Shown: one piece after another, positions 40,171 to 51,965 of the stretch | Layout: every line of letters begins with the position of its first letter | How positions within the stretch are numbered: position 1 is the stretch's first letter | Assembly: GCA_037013685.1 (NCBI GenBank) | Contig: CM072887.1 | Span: 41,157,154-41,221,153, forward strand | Direction: 5' to 3' | Source of the DNA: Acridotheres tristis | Lineage: Eukaryota; Chordata; Aves; Passeriformes; Sturnidae | DNA: 64,000 nt | Made by a program: the position numbers and the translations under genes | Notes under the pieces: generated by a model | What the model was told of the DNA's origin: nothing | Seen by the model: the letters and a program-made list of their open reading frames with translations, nothing else | Databases searched by the model: none

Positions 40171-40404
40171 GGCTCCGCCGCCGTCGCCATGGTTGCAGCA
40201 CGCCGGGCCGCCGCCTCCGCCGCTCCCGCGGGTCGGGGGCTGCGTGCCCCCCGCAGGGCGGGCACCGGCAGCCCCCGGACCGGTACCGCCCAGACCGGCA
40301 CCGCCCGCCCCTCCCGCCGCCGGGCACCCCTGGGCCCCCCCGCCTGCCGCGGGTCTCCGCGGGCGCTGCCGGAGCCGGCCCGAGGGGCAGGAGCCGCGCC
40401 TCGC

Positions 40405-40429
40405 GGGCAGCGGGCGGGCGGCGGCGGGG
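40405..40429 (+). promoter_or_regulatory. Candidate G-quadruplex upstream of GALNT2
   Basis: Four G-runs (40405-40407, 40412-40414, 40416-40418, 40426-40429) with loops of 4, 1 and 7 bases satisfy the G3+N1-7 rule. The G-rich strand is plus, about 400 bases upstream of the ATG and probably outside the transcript. Folding is inferred from the pattern. Confidence 0.5.
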
Positions 40430-40710
40430 AGGCCGCTCCCCGCCCTGAGGCGGCGGGGCGCCGGGGGACTGCGCGGCTGAGATTCTCAGTACCACAAAAA
40501 CTCCAGACTGGCCCCGGTCCTCGCCCCGCGCTCCCCGCCTGCCGTATCCCGAAGTGTCCGAGCCCGCGCTCCTGCAGCCCGCGGGGTCCCTGCGCAGCGG
40601 GGCCGTGGGCACTGCCGCAGCGGCACCTCGGACATTAGGGGTGCTCCGGGCTCGCAGCGTTTGGTAGTAGCTGCGCCCTCGTTCAGTGCATCTTCCGAGA
40701 ACCGAGCGTT

Positions 40711-43700
40711 AGTGTGTGAGTCTCACCTCTTTGGAGTTGTCGTGCTCTTCCACTCATGTTGAATGATCATATGGAGGCTCCTAGGCCCCTATAAATTCCA
40801 CACTGACCACAACACAAGTTGTGCCTCTGACTCGTTTCAGAACGGAAAATGTGCTTTATGAAGGTTTGTTCCCCGAAGTCACTTGAGGTAGGTAGTGAGG
40901 CAGGTCTTCATTATGCCTCAAAGGTCAGAAAGCTAAGTCATGTCAGGGCATGTCCACTGCCCTCTGCATGACATTATTGAAGAAATTTTGCCATGGCCCT
41001 ATGGGACACATCAAGGACTTAACAGCCTGCCATCCCACTGAGGTCACATACCTGCTCTGCTTGCACTTCTGAAGTCACCACTACAGCAGTCTGAAAGCAT
41101 GGACACCACTAATGCAGGCCTAAAGAGACCTCAGGGATTCTGCCTTTGAGGCTGGTCTGTTGATATGGAGTCATTACCTGGTCAAATTATCTTTCTTTCT
41201 GCTTAGTTCCACCCCTGAACACCCCAGGACAGACACTACAGTTCCGTTAGTTCACTGACTCGCATGTGCACAGCTCATGCTGCTGTTATTCCATGCCAAT
41301 GAGTTTCCTGTTGTTCAGCATTTGCTGCTATCTCATCCCACTGTGAGACATCAAGAAATGAGAACACAAAACTAGCAAGAGACACATTCTCTAACAATTA
41401 AAGAGCACATCTATTTCAGAGGCATAATATCCATTCAAAGGAGAACATTCCTGGTTTTGAAATGTTTTTTGTTTGTTTTTTCTCTGTCATCTCACTGTGT
41501 TTTATCAATAGATGTTTTACTCCCACACGTTCTGGCTGTACCCCACATTTCTCCTTGTATCCATACCAATGTCAGGCCTCCGCCAGTCCAGCCAGCCTCT
41601 GTAGCAGACTGCTCACCAGGCTGGGCCAGGAGGTAGCCAGGGGGTCTGGAATAAATTCTGTTTCATAAGCAGGAAAAGATCTGGCAGCTAGAAGAAATAG
41701 CATCAAAAACTCACCTGCTCACCTGCACAGTCACTCCACTGACAGTCTTGTCAAGGAAGGTGAATTGTGTCAGTGTAGGCACTGCCTGGGCAGAAGTTGT
41801 CTGGCATGAAGAGATTTCAGGGAATAACTGCATACTTTTCCACCTGCCAGAGCGCTGCTGGAGAGATAGTATGGGTAAAAAGACAAAGGAAGGAATCACA
41901 AATAAGTATCCATTCAGGGAGTATAAAACAAAGAGATAGATTTCTTCAGAGCAAATGAATCTTTCAATAAACTGAACATTATGAATTTAGTTTTGGAGGG
42001 AGTTGGAAACACACACCCCAGTTTGGGCAAAGTACAAGTTTTGGAATCAAACAGCTAGCATTTATTTGAAGCAACGTACACTGGAGAGCATGGGCTGCCA
42101 GGAGACACACAGATGTTCTAGATGAGAGTTTTTGATTTATCCAGAATGTGTTTGATGCAAGTGAGAGCAGTTCCTGCAAAATCACAGACTGTGCCTGCAT
42201 CTAAAAAGACACATGCATACACACATACACACACTTCACTCCAAGGCTAAATTTCCATTGGGAAGGTTCTCTATATAAATCATAGCACTCAGCCACCCAA
42301 GCTTGGGTACATTCTAATAAACTGCTGCCTATTGAGCTCTACAATGAGAGGAGAAGCAGCTTCCATGCTGCTGGGGGATTCCTTCACTGGACAGATCTGC
42401 TGAGGGAAAGGGTGCTTTGCATGACATATGTCCCCACAGAAAACATCATACACTTTCCTGTGCTAAGTGAAGCCATAATCCCATTTAACTTTACAAAATC
42501 TGCAGACCACTAAGTCTTTAAACATCTTGCAAAGCCTACAGGAACTTTTCTTGCCCTTTTCATTGTCTTAAATATCTTGGGATGGTCTTCAAAGGTCTCC
42601 CTGCAGCCGCAGGTATTTTCACTGATTTTAGCATATGCTTAGATAGATTTTTCCCTTTCCAGCAAAATTAGCCAGCCATGCATGTATAGAAAATTCTTCC
42701 ATAGCTGCACACCTCAAAAGCTTATCCAAATAATCCAGTGCACATGCTCAATCACAGTTCTCAAAGGTTTATAACTCAGTCAAATCAAAACTAACTTCTT
42801 CTCAAACAAGAAAATACATGCCTACTTCAAGGAAGGCTACTTCCCTGTCAGAGTTAATTTTTCAGCCTTCTGCTGATAAAGTTATAGAAATGCTCAAAAA
42901 AGTTTGTAAGAGTCTATTTAGATCAAGATTTTTAAATTTTTTTTTTCCACTCTGCTGATATTCTGAACTGGCTGAACCAGTTTTGTTCAAGTCTTTCCAA
43001 ATTATTCACATTTGGACAAAGTCCCAATCCGGCAGATTTCATCCTGAATCATTTATATTTCAGAGACCACAGAAAACACAGAGGTTTAGAATGGAAAATG
43101 TTACGTTGATTTAACTCTAGGAAAAGCTGCCTGTTCTATTACAATGCATTTGCATACAGATATCTCTTTACCTCAAAAGTCCTAACATGTTTAGTCAGCA
43201 AAGAAAAACTGAAAAATAAATGCACTTCAATTAAAGGAAGGAATTCAAGAAAAATGTAAGATATTTTTAAATTATTTTCCCAGTGCATTTCAAAAGATAA
43301 TATTAGCATTTTTTAAAAGCAGCATTTCTAGAATGATTCACAGAATATAAATGCTTCTGTATCAAGCACAGCCCTTTAAACAAAAGAGAGATCAAGCATG
43401 TGAGAGTACAAATAGGAGTGAAAATTGCAGAAGGAATCATCAAAACTTTGCCTTTGATCTGCAATGCAGACACCTAGATGTGAAGGACAAAATTCTGATC
43501 TAGTTAGCTGGGATGTAAACCAGAGGGAACATCACCGAACTCATAAGAGAGAGAGTATAAAACCAGCCACAACCATGACTGGACTCGTTTAGACAACACA
43601 AAAGTTGCTCATCCTTTTCTGGAGTTATATGATCTAGTCAAAGGTGAACAAATCCTTGTGCAGTACGAATGGAAAGCAGTCCTCACCTTCAGGAATAAAT

Positions 43701-46700
43701 GAGTCAGTCTGTTACTCACGGTAGCAATCTTGCCCTTGCAAAAACAGGAAAGGGGATTTTCAGACCAGGTCTAAAACACAGAAAATAGGTTTAAAAGACT
43801 TTAAAAGGCAAAAATATAACCGAATATGATGTCACAACCTCTTTGATACATGGAAGCTAAAACGTAGGGGATCCAGTTCATATAACATTCTTTCAAACCT
43901 ATGCAGTTATGTCACAAAGTAAATAATTTTTCCTCTCTCGTAAGAAAGGTTACTTATTAGCCTAATGTAAGGTGTTTTATAACATAGAAATCACACATTA
44001 ACATAAAATTTAAAATACATCTGTAGAGGATATAGGTGTACTAATGTCTTGAAAGCTTAACTCAGCCCAAGCCCAGTATGTGTTTGTGGTGCTAGAATTC
44101 TGTTTGTAGTGAAAGATCCTGATCCTGAAAACATTTATGCAAATGTTTAACTTCATTCAGCGTGTATTCCCATTGGAGTCAGTCGGACTACTCAGACATT
44201 TAAAATTATATGCTTATGGCTGAGTACTTGCAGGATTAAAGGTTAAGTGCAGCTAGCAGGTCTGAAAATCTATGTGGGTGTTTTGCAATTCCTCACTGCA
44301 CAGTGGTAACAATGAGAAACAGACTACCTCCTCAGCTAAAGACTTGGGAGTCAACATGTCCTTTCCCATATGTTTAGATGCCAAGAACTATGTTTGTTTA
44401 ATTTTTCAGCAGAGTTTCTGATGCTACCCAGAGTAGGCAGACGTGCTGGCAATAGCATTCAAAAGTGGCTCGCTTCCAGAAAATCTTGTTACCCTCCAAG
44501 AATGTTTTTTGAACTGTTAAAACCCCAAGCAGCAATATTGTACATGCACATTTTACCTTGAAAACAGCGTGTCACTGTGCCTGACCACAGGGTTTGTCAG
44601 GCAAGGTCCAAATACATTTGGGCATTGCAGAACTAAAGCTCTCTCATCCTAGAATCTGAATTTAAGAAGGTAGTATCCTCTCTTTTAAAGCCTAAAATAA
44701 TGGCTGCTTCCTCTAATAGCACTGCTTTTATACTGTTTCCACATTAGAGATTGATCAACACATTACATCATGCAATGCAGATATTGTAAACACTGCACTT
44801 TCTCACATGAGTTTGAAGTATCAGCTTAAGCCTTCATGCTTCCAAGGGAAATTATCCATATCTGGAAGCCTTTCCTCTCTATTAAATAAAGTTTAAGGTT
44901 CAACATTCCTTGGAGTCATTCGGTTCTACAAAGAGAGGAAACAGATTCTTTTCCTATGGGTGGTGAAGACAAAGAAAGAACAACTCAGCCTTTGCTTGGC
45001 CTCCTGCTGAAGATGGCAGAAGCCAGTACAAACTGCAGTCCTACTGCCAGCTATTCTTCCTAAGTCACTTTGCACGTTGGACTGAACTTCAGCAGAACAA
45101 AACAAACCTCTCGCAGCATTCTGTAGGCTGCTGATTGGATATAAAAATGTGATATGGCTCAGAAATCTCTCTCATAAGAGAGTGATGATATAGATGAAAG
45201 AGAGAAACAGTGGAGAGAGACTTGCTGAAACAACAACCTCACCTTCGATTGAAGTAATTTGACACTCTTTCATTGCAATTACCCGAATTCCGAAGGTCAT
45301 AGTTGCCAGAAGTGGTAAAGACTGATGATCTACAGTCTGAGATGAAGCAGGAAATTCCATCCTTTTCTCTCGAGCAACACTACGTAGCAGTAGAATGCAG
45401 TTGTAGTACTGTAAGTCATTTGAAATTAGGGGTAAACACTATTTGCTAATGCATAATACGAAAGTCTATTTTTGAGCAAAAACGGCAAATATGAACCCAT
45501 CAGACAATGGTCCTGTAATCTCAACTGGTACTTTGTCCATTCAAATTTATAATCCAGAGAAGTAAGGCTACAGCCAAGAAATTTGTGAATGGCTATGATA
45601 CAAGCTTGCTACAGCAAAGCATAGAAAATACAGCTAAGTTTTCCTACAGTCAGATTTGTGGAGATTAAGAAAAATATATTCCTGAGTCAGTGTTCTACCA
45701 GAAGCCGGTTTTGCTCATCTTTACATAAAGATTTTCTTAGCTAGTTGCACCATCATCAGCTCACCACAGGGAATGTCATAGAAAAAGGGAAAAAGAAAGA
45801 AAAACACATAAGGAAGAATGAAGGAGGCATGGTAAGACAGGAGATGAGAATACCAGGAAGCAACATAGGCTTTTGTCTTCCAAAGCTGCTGCACCATCTG
45901 CAGTGTCTGAATTAAAAAGATTGATAAGTGGTACAGATCACCAGCTACCCAGGATATCAGACCCAGATGGCAGGGAGAACCTGATGCTTAGTGAGTGCTC
46001 AGTCTAGGTATTGTAAAGGTTTCTCTTCAGTGACTGTGTATCATTCAGAAGGGCAGAGGAGAAAACTTTTCCTTGCTACACAATATTTTAGTTTCAGCTG
46101 GATAGTGGAAAGCATCTTCTTACTTCTTCCCCACTTCCCTCATAGCAGGAGTTAAAGAATGTGCTTTCAGTCTGAGACATGGCAAGCAGGTCTGCAGTTC
46201 TCTGGAGAAACATTCTAATCACTGACAGTGGCAAGTCACATCAGAAATGCCATCGTGAACAGGCTGGATACAGCTCAGATGTCTTTGATTAATTTTTTTT
46301 TATATATAATTTTCCATCTTCATACTTTTGCCTCCCACTCAGGTGCACGTAGTGGAGCTCATGTCTCAAAAGTGCTGTGCTGCCCATAGCAACCTATTCC
46401 CACTGGACACAGTGCAATGTGACAGTTAGCAGTGCTATGCATCCCCAAGGACTCCTCTGCAGTGGTGAAGGACACCACTCCCCCCCACCTGCCTTAGCAC
46501 CACATCCGCTTTTTGCATTACAACAGTGGCTAAACAAATAAACCCCAGTGATGTATTTTTATCAACGCTGTGTATTGTACTCCTGGATATTGCTCAAGAA
46601 TGTTTTTCACTATGCAATTAAAAGTAGTATTTCCACACAGCATGTATCATCAATAAATACATTTGTTTGTCATGTTTCTTTTGCGTATTTGCCAATTTGC

Positions 46701-47820
46701 AAAATTTTGTGTTTGGATCCCACAGTCATTATAACAAATTACACAAGTCTCTATGACACTCAAGAGCATATTTCATATAAGAAGGGAAAGAGACATTTCT
46801 TTCAGTTCACATACTCTCTAGAAGTCATATATTGATTTCTCCCAAGTTTAATCTTTCAGTACTTTGGAACAGACAGTAAATAAGCTCACTTACCACAAGA
46901 GATGGAAATTGACCCCATTTGTAACCTTCACGACCAGTTTGGCTTTAAACCTTAATCATCATCTCTTAAAATCATGAAAGACACTGTTTCTGAAAACAGG
47001 ACAGAAAGCAACAAACCTGGAGAAATTAGTTTTACACTCTTCCTCTTCCAACAGAAATAGCCAGATCCACCCCCTCCATAATACAACTGAACCACAATGA
47101 CCTTGCCCCAGTATCTATCACACAAAATAATACGAAAGAGAAACTGGGATTTCCCTGCAGAGTCCATGTATTTTCCATCCCCTTTGATCTTTCAAGAGTT
47201 TCAGGTAGAGGAGCAACTGTTTCCTTCCAAGGAGTAAAACATCAAATAAAAGAACTTTCTGTCCTTATCCTGTGAGCTGAAGGTCTGTGACTTTGTCAGC
47301 TGAGGTTAATATCCGTTTTCTTTTCACATTCTACCAGGATATTGCTCACTGTTTTCTCTAGCTTTCAAAAGTATATCTGAACCTGCACCCTGGGGAGAGG
47401 TGGTCAAATAATGATTTTACTTTTACTTGTAAATTAGATTTTTCCAGCACATAGGGGTGTAAATGAGGCTTTCCCTATGGAAATAATTTTTTTGCCTCAG
47501 GAATTAATCATAAGTTCAAGACAGCAATACTTTGTTCAGTTGCAATCTCACACACATTGGTGTAAATTGGGAGTGACTCTGTAGAAGGCCAAGTCATTAC
47601 AAGAGGTTAAATTGATGTAAGTTGAAAAAAAGAATCAGGTTCCCCATACAGCTCTTTCTCTTACCAAAAAATGGTAATATACAGTGGAGTAAAGAAAAGC
47701 AATTCCAGAGTACTGCACTTCAGCATATATGTCTCACCAAATACTCCTATAAAGTATCACCACTGGAAACACAGTGCATGAAAATGCTCATGGGGCCACT
47801 GTTCGAAAGGCTTGTGTGCA
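40711..47820. other. GALNT2 5' flank, near part (no gene)
   Basis: Mixed-composition sequence with no recognised exon, RNA gene or mobile element. It contains the CTCF-like motif at 40955-40970 and a T-run at 42937-42946. TATAAAA at 43556-43562 has no gene behind it. It is upstream of GALNT2, so it may hold regulatory elements, but I cannot point to one. Confidence 0.65.
40955..40970 (-). promoter_or_regulatory. CTCF-like motif
   Basis: On the minus strand the sequence CATGCAGAGGGCAGTG fits 12 of the 14 core positions of the CTCF consensus (the GCAGAGGGCAG core is intact). It is about 1 kb upstream of the GALNT2 start codon, just outside the island. Read by eye, not scored with a matrix. Confidence 0.4.
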
Positions 47821-47938
47821 GGGATGGAGGAAAGGCAGGGGTGACAAGGGTAGAGAAGGCATAGAAAGGAGAAGAGGGAGAGGGAAAGAAAGGGAGAGGG
47901 AAAGAGAGTGGGAGACAAAGCGGGAAAAGAGGCGAGAA
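47821..47938 (+). repeat. Purine-rich (GGGA/GAAA) tract with mirror repeat
   Basis: About 118 bases are strongly biased to G and A on the plus strand, most purely between 47862 and 47912. Inside, 47875-47901 is a perfect 27-base mirror repeat centred on 47888 (GGGAGAGGG, AAAGAAA, GGGAGAGGG, plus flanking A). It belongs to the class of simple sequence that can form intramolecular triplex. Confidence 0.8.
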
Positions 47939-50900
47939 TTGAATAAGAGAAGACATTCCCTCTGCTCGGTGATGTATGGGGATATACTGCTTAGGTCAGG
48001 TAGCCCAGTAATAGGGACCTAAAGCTTTTGCACTGTAGCCTCTCATACATCACTTGTTAAGAAGAGAAACCTCACACATTTCGGGAAATGCTTCCCACTG
48101 TGATTCTGGGAATAGAAAACTCTGTGATGCTGAACAATAAAGCACTGTTTCTGGTATCATATCTTTGCAAGCAGCACTTCTCCTGTACATTTTTTTTTTT
48201 TTTTTGGTACTGAGTCATCCCCTCTAGATGGATGTCCCAGGACACTCTTACAGGAACAAATATCCTTGAGTGTACTGCCCCATATAAAACACTTACCAGC
48301 TATTCTCTGTGTGTCCTTGTTACAGAGGAGCTCTCTAAATACTTGCCTAGGGACGCAGACGTACCTGCAGAGGTACAGTGTGACAATGGCGAGACAAATG
48401 TGCATACACTGTACTGACCTTGGCAGAAATCCTAGCAGTCCACCAGCAGGATCCTGTCTTTAACCATACATCCCCTGCAAAGCCTGGCAGTGCCTCACCT
48501 AAACCATTATTTGTCAGAGCCATCTGCCCTTTCAGGATCCTGCATGTTACATGTGATGGAGCAGCTGAGGTGTGGAGTTTTTGCTCAGGAGAGGGCAAGG
48601 AGGATGGTGACTCTATGCTACGGCCACCAGCACACCTGAAGGCAAGGATCCCATCAGGAAAAGGGTCATGGCACTACACCTTAGCCAGGCACACACCTAC
48701 ACACTGCAGAGAAATACAGTATGTAAGAAATATCTCCCTGCGCTCCCACACTTCCCCAGGACTCTCAGACACTGCACAGAATTTCAGCCAGAACAAAAGC
48801 AATATCCTCAGTGCTTGAGTGTCATAGTTTTCCCTGCTTTCTGATGGGACCCTACTAGAGGCTGAATGCAATGAGAAGCCTCAGCTGCTGCAGGACCGCT
48901 GTTAGATTGTGTCTATCTCTTTCCTGCTCCTACTTCAGTTTTTCAGTTTCACAGATTTTATCTTTCTTCCTGGCAGACAGACTTCTTTTAAATTCAATAA
49001 AGGGCAGTGCATTTTCTTGCTTTAATTAATCACATATTTTCTGCCAATAATAGTTAGCCTGGCAGCTGGAGGTACCTTGAGTTGGATCATGGTGCTCTGT
49101 GTTGGCTTTCCACAATGTTTCTGTCAATGCTGCTTTCTTGGCTAGGTTATCTCCAGGCATACCATGTGCTTGAGTAACAATAACAAACAGGAAAAATGAA
49201 GCAGTTCATAAGATTATTATTTTAGTTAGATTTTCTGTTCTAAAAGCCAAAAAAATCAGCAGGTCCAATAGACTCAAGAAAGCTGCTTTGTTGTTGTTTT
49301 TTTTTCCCCTAGTCACAAAAACATTGAGTTGTTATACAGTTATATCAAAGAATTTGATAGGACACCAAACAAGTTCAGAATCCCACTGGTGCTTCAACAG
49401 CTCCATTTGATCAGCCATGATCTCATGTCATCGCTCATAGAGAGAGAGAGGGAGAGGAAAGATGGGAGCTTTGTGTTTGAAGGACCTGAACAGATTTGGA
49501 TCTCAAGTGCTTGTCAGGGTCCCTCTGCATATGTCATTCTATTAGTTCTCGAAAAATTGCACTGTGTCATTGCACAGGAAAAAAGACTTGAAAGAAAAGG
49601 CCTCCAACAGCCAGGAGAACACTGAAAGGGTTCCCATACCCCACCTCCACAGAGAAGGAAGCAGGGTCACAGTGGAAACTTGAGGCAGTAGCTAATACAT
49701 GCTGAAAGGAGTTAGTGTGCTTCTGACATTCTAAGGAATGCAGAACCAAAGGGCATGTACCTGCAAATATGGGAGAAGTCTGAATTTACCAGGTGGAAAG
49801 GTTTCACTTTGCAAGAAGAATAAAGTCTTTAGAGAGGAACCTCTCCAGTGTAGGAAACCCTGCTAGAGCTGTGCTTTTATGCTGCCTGCCCCATGGCGAG
49901 TAACATTATCTAGAGCTGAGAAAAGTTTGAATAAATAAATCAGCTGAGCCAAGGAGACTTTTCAGTGTGTAATCAGTTACTCCCTTCCCATGTAAGTCTC
50001 TGCCAAGATTTTTCTCTGCTTCCTTGAGAAAAGCCCAGAAGCATTCAGACTGGTCTTGCCACAAGCAGGGTCTTGATGTATCTCCTGGGAGAGCTGGCAG
50101 CCCCAGGCACATGGGAATAGGACACACAGAGCTCCCAGGCTCCACCAGAGAGAACTGGCTGTTCAGTCCCTCCCAGTGCTGTTCAATAGCTGTCTGTGAA
50201 ATGGTCTGGTCTCAGCCCACTCAGAGTGGGTAAGAGTCCACAGCACAGCTTAGGATCAACATTTGCACTCGTAACAGGCACCTGTGTGGTGGGACCACAA
50301 CTGAGTGCCCACACTGCTCTTAGCCCTACTGGGCCGAGATACAAACCATTAAGGGAGTCTCAGTAAAGCCAGAACTGATCCTATTCCTGCTCTATGGAGA
50401 AGAAAGGCAACACTGGAACAGAGGCTGTTGGCCCAACACCATTCAGAACCATGAAATTTGCTAGAACCAACCAAAAAAGCAAACAGATACAACTGGAATT
50501 TACTGTACTTTCTGTTCTGTTCATTGTTCCATTTAGATCTCCAGGAATGAAAACAACTCTACAGAGAAAAAAAAAAAAGACCAAAACCCTTCAAGTGAAG
50601 GCAGGATGAATATCTTCTGGAAGCAAAAAGATGTATTTTGTCAATTGATTACACAGATGGGAAAATCATACAAGCAGTGGCAAGGTTGACAGCAATTTGG
50701 GAGAACTGGCAGCATCCCAAAGGCTAAGGAAAGTATCCTCTTCATCCAACGATTCTTGACATTTTCTCAGAGACCAAGTCCACAAACTGTGCATTCCTGA
50801 GTTGAGACAAAACCTTCCAAGCTTGTCAAGAGTATAGATGCTGCAATTGCCAGCCTAGAGGTCTAAGACTTCTGTAGGTGCTGCCATTTCTTTTCTTTTT

Positions 50901-51399
50901 TTTTTTCCTAGAGATGGCTCTTGTAACATCTTGACTCCTGAGCAAGATGAATTCTGTCACTGTGCCAAGTCTTAGCACCAGGCAATGGAGGGCAAAGATA
51001 AGGCTTCAGACATGTCCCGCTTATATGTCAAAATATTGCAACATTGACAAGTACTTTAGTGCCCTACATTCCCTGAATACTAAACTTCTTCCTAGTACTA
51101 TCTCGTACTGTACAATATGGCTCTTTTTATACTTTAGTTTACCAGCATCTTTTCTCATTTGCAGTTAGGCTGGTAGAGGAAAAAAGCCCCTCACAAAAAT
51201 TAGGATTGCATTTTTCCAGTCTTTACTGAAGTGTGTAGTACATGCAAAGTAATCACACAAACCGGGATTAGAAATCCTAGAGCTAAGATATATTCCCACC
51301 TTTTTCATCCTAAAGTGTTCTTTATCAGAGTTTAGCTGACTATTTATCTTTGCAAGGTTTAAAAATACTGTTTTATTACCTAGCTCAGTATCTTCTTGC
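47939..51399. other. GALNT2 5' flank (no gene)
   Basis: No gene recognised. It contains a 16-base T-run at 48190-48205, an 11-base T-run at 50896-50906 and a 12-base A-run at 50567-50578. A 132-codon ORF at 48420-48818 has no family resemblance and is probably chance. Confidence 0.6.
48190..48205 (+). repeat. Homopolymer T, 16 bases
   Basis: An uninterrupted 16-base T-run, the longest plus-strand T-run in the window. Confidence 0.85.
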
Positions 51400-51965
51400 T
51401 GTCCTCAGAGATGATGGAGTGGAGAGAGCATTTATAAAATTTGCTGATGACACAAAGGTGGGAGCGGATGGAAGTAATTCAGAAGATGGGATCAGAATAC
51501 AAAATTATCTCAATATGTTGGAGAAATAGTCTAAAACTATCAAGACAGAATTTAGTAACAATGCGTATGAAGCATTGCATGGAGAAATGAAAGATCGAAT
51601 GCACAAATACAAAATGAAAAATCATAAAAGAGTTGGAAGGGCTGGGGAAAAAAGGGATGTGAGAACTAGAATATGACTCAATACAAATACTAGCAAAGCA
51701 GTTAAATCTCCTGAAAGACAAATCTCATATGAGATGCATTATTACAAGAGTGTCAAATGCAACAGGGAATTATTCTTCAATACACTGGTGATCCAGCTCT
51801 GGGTACCTCTTTTTTAAAAAGCAATAAAAACATAAGACATTTAGAGAATATGGCCTATCAGAAACATCTTGTATAATTAGGTTGGCCACTCTAGAAGCTT
51901 TCCAGGGAGATTTGATTGTGGTTTTCCAGTGTATGAAAGACTGTCCAAGAAAGGACAACAATAAC
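51400..51965 (+). mobile_element. Ancient, decayed CR1 LINE (reverse-transcriptase part)
   Basis: A degraded internal piece of a CR1-type LINE. The palm-domain box of the reverse transcriptase survives: codons for KFADDTKV, with the catalytic FADD at 51440-51451. Order downstream follows old CR1 copies: GAATGCACAAATACAAAATG near 51598, an AATATGACTCAATACAAATA stretch near 51671, ATTACAAGAGTGTCAAATGC near 51741, GATCCAGCTCTGGGTACCTC near 51790, and TTGATTGTGGTTTTCCAGTG near 51912. The frame breaks at a stop 23 codons after FADD, and indels follow, so it is a fossil. Its spread of changes is much greater than in the intronic CR1 ends. The 3' boundary is uncertain; resemblance fades after about 51965. 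Confidence 0.75.

Larger units (their letters stand above)
40001..40200 (-). promoter_or_regulatory. GALNT2: GALNT2 5'UTR and TATA-less core promoter
   Basis: This is the GC-rich segment immediately upstream of the GALNT2 ATG. It has no TATA box. It contains a GC box on the minus strand (40121-40131), an ATTGG (inverted CCAAT; CCAAT on plus at 40134-40138) and a second GC box on the plus strand (about 40159-40169). This is a common Sp1/NF-Y arrangement for housekeeping CpG-island promoters. If the factors sit upstream of the start, transcription should begin roughly at 40050-40110. An ATGGCGACGG element on the minus strand ending at 40190 is loosely YY1-like and would instead suggest a start near 40200. 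The start site cannot be fixed from sequence alone. Confidence 0.7.
39315..40710. promoter_or_regulatory. CpG island over GALNT2 exon 1
   Basis: CpG dinucleotides, which are rare elsewhere in the window, become dense from about 39315, peak between about 39420 and 40640, and fade by about 40710. The island covers the promoter, exon 1 and the first few hundred bases of intron 1. It is the only CpG island I see, so it is the only clear promoter. The edges are judged by eye. The high GC removes stop codons and produces many long spurious ORFs on both strands. CpG-island promoters often fire in both directions, so a divergent non-coding transcript on the plus strand is possible, but nothing in the sequence proves one. 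Confidence 0.9.

Noticed and set aside
39233..40612. 459-codon ORF on minus across the CpG island as a separate long protein
   Set aside because: Only residues corresponding to 39878-40000 match a known protein. The rest is Arg/Gly/Pro low-complexity translation of GC-rich DNA, starts with GTG, and crosses a strong splice donor.
39183..40638. Plus-strand ORFs of 251, 297 and 167 codons (39183-39938, 39745-40638, 39945-40448) as a divergent gene
   Set aside because: They are Pro/Arg/Ala-rich shadows of the CpG island with no domain, and one overlaps GALNT2 exon 1 in antisense. A divergent non-coding RNA is possible but not shown.
43556..43562. TATAAAA as a promoter
   Set aside because: No CpG island, initiator or ORF of interest follows; such heptamers are expected by chance in AT-rich DNA.
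48420..48818. 132-codon ORF on plus as a small gene
   Set aside because: No family resemblance, no promoter, no codon bias that stands out, and an overlapping antisense ORF of similar size.
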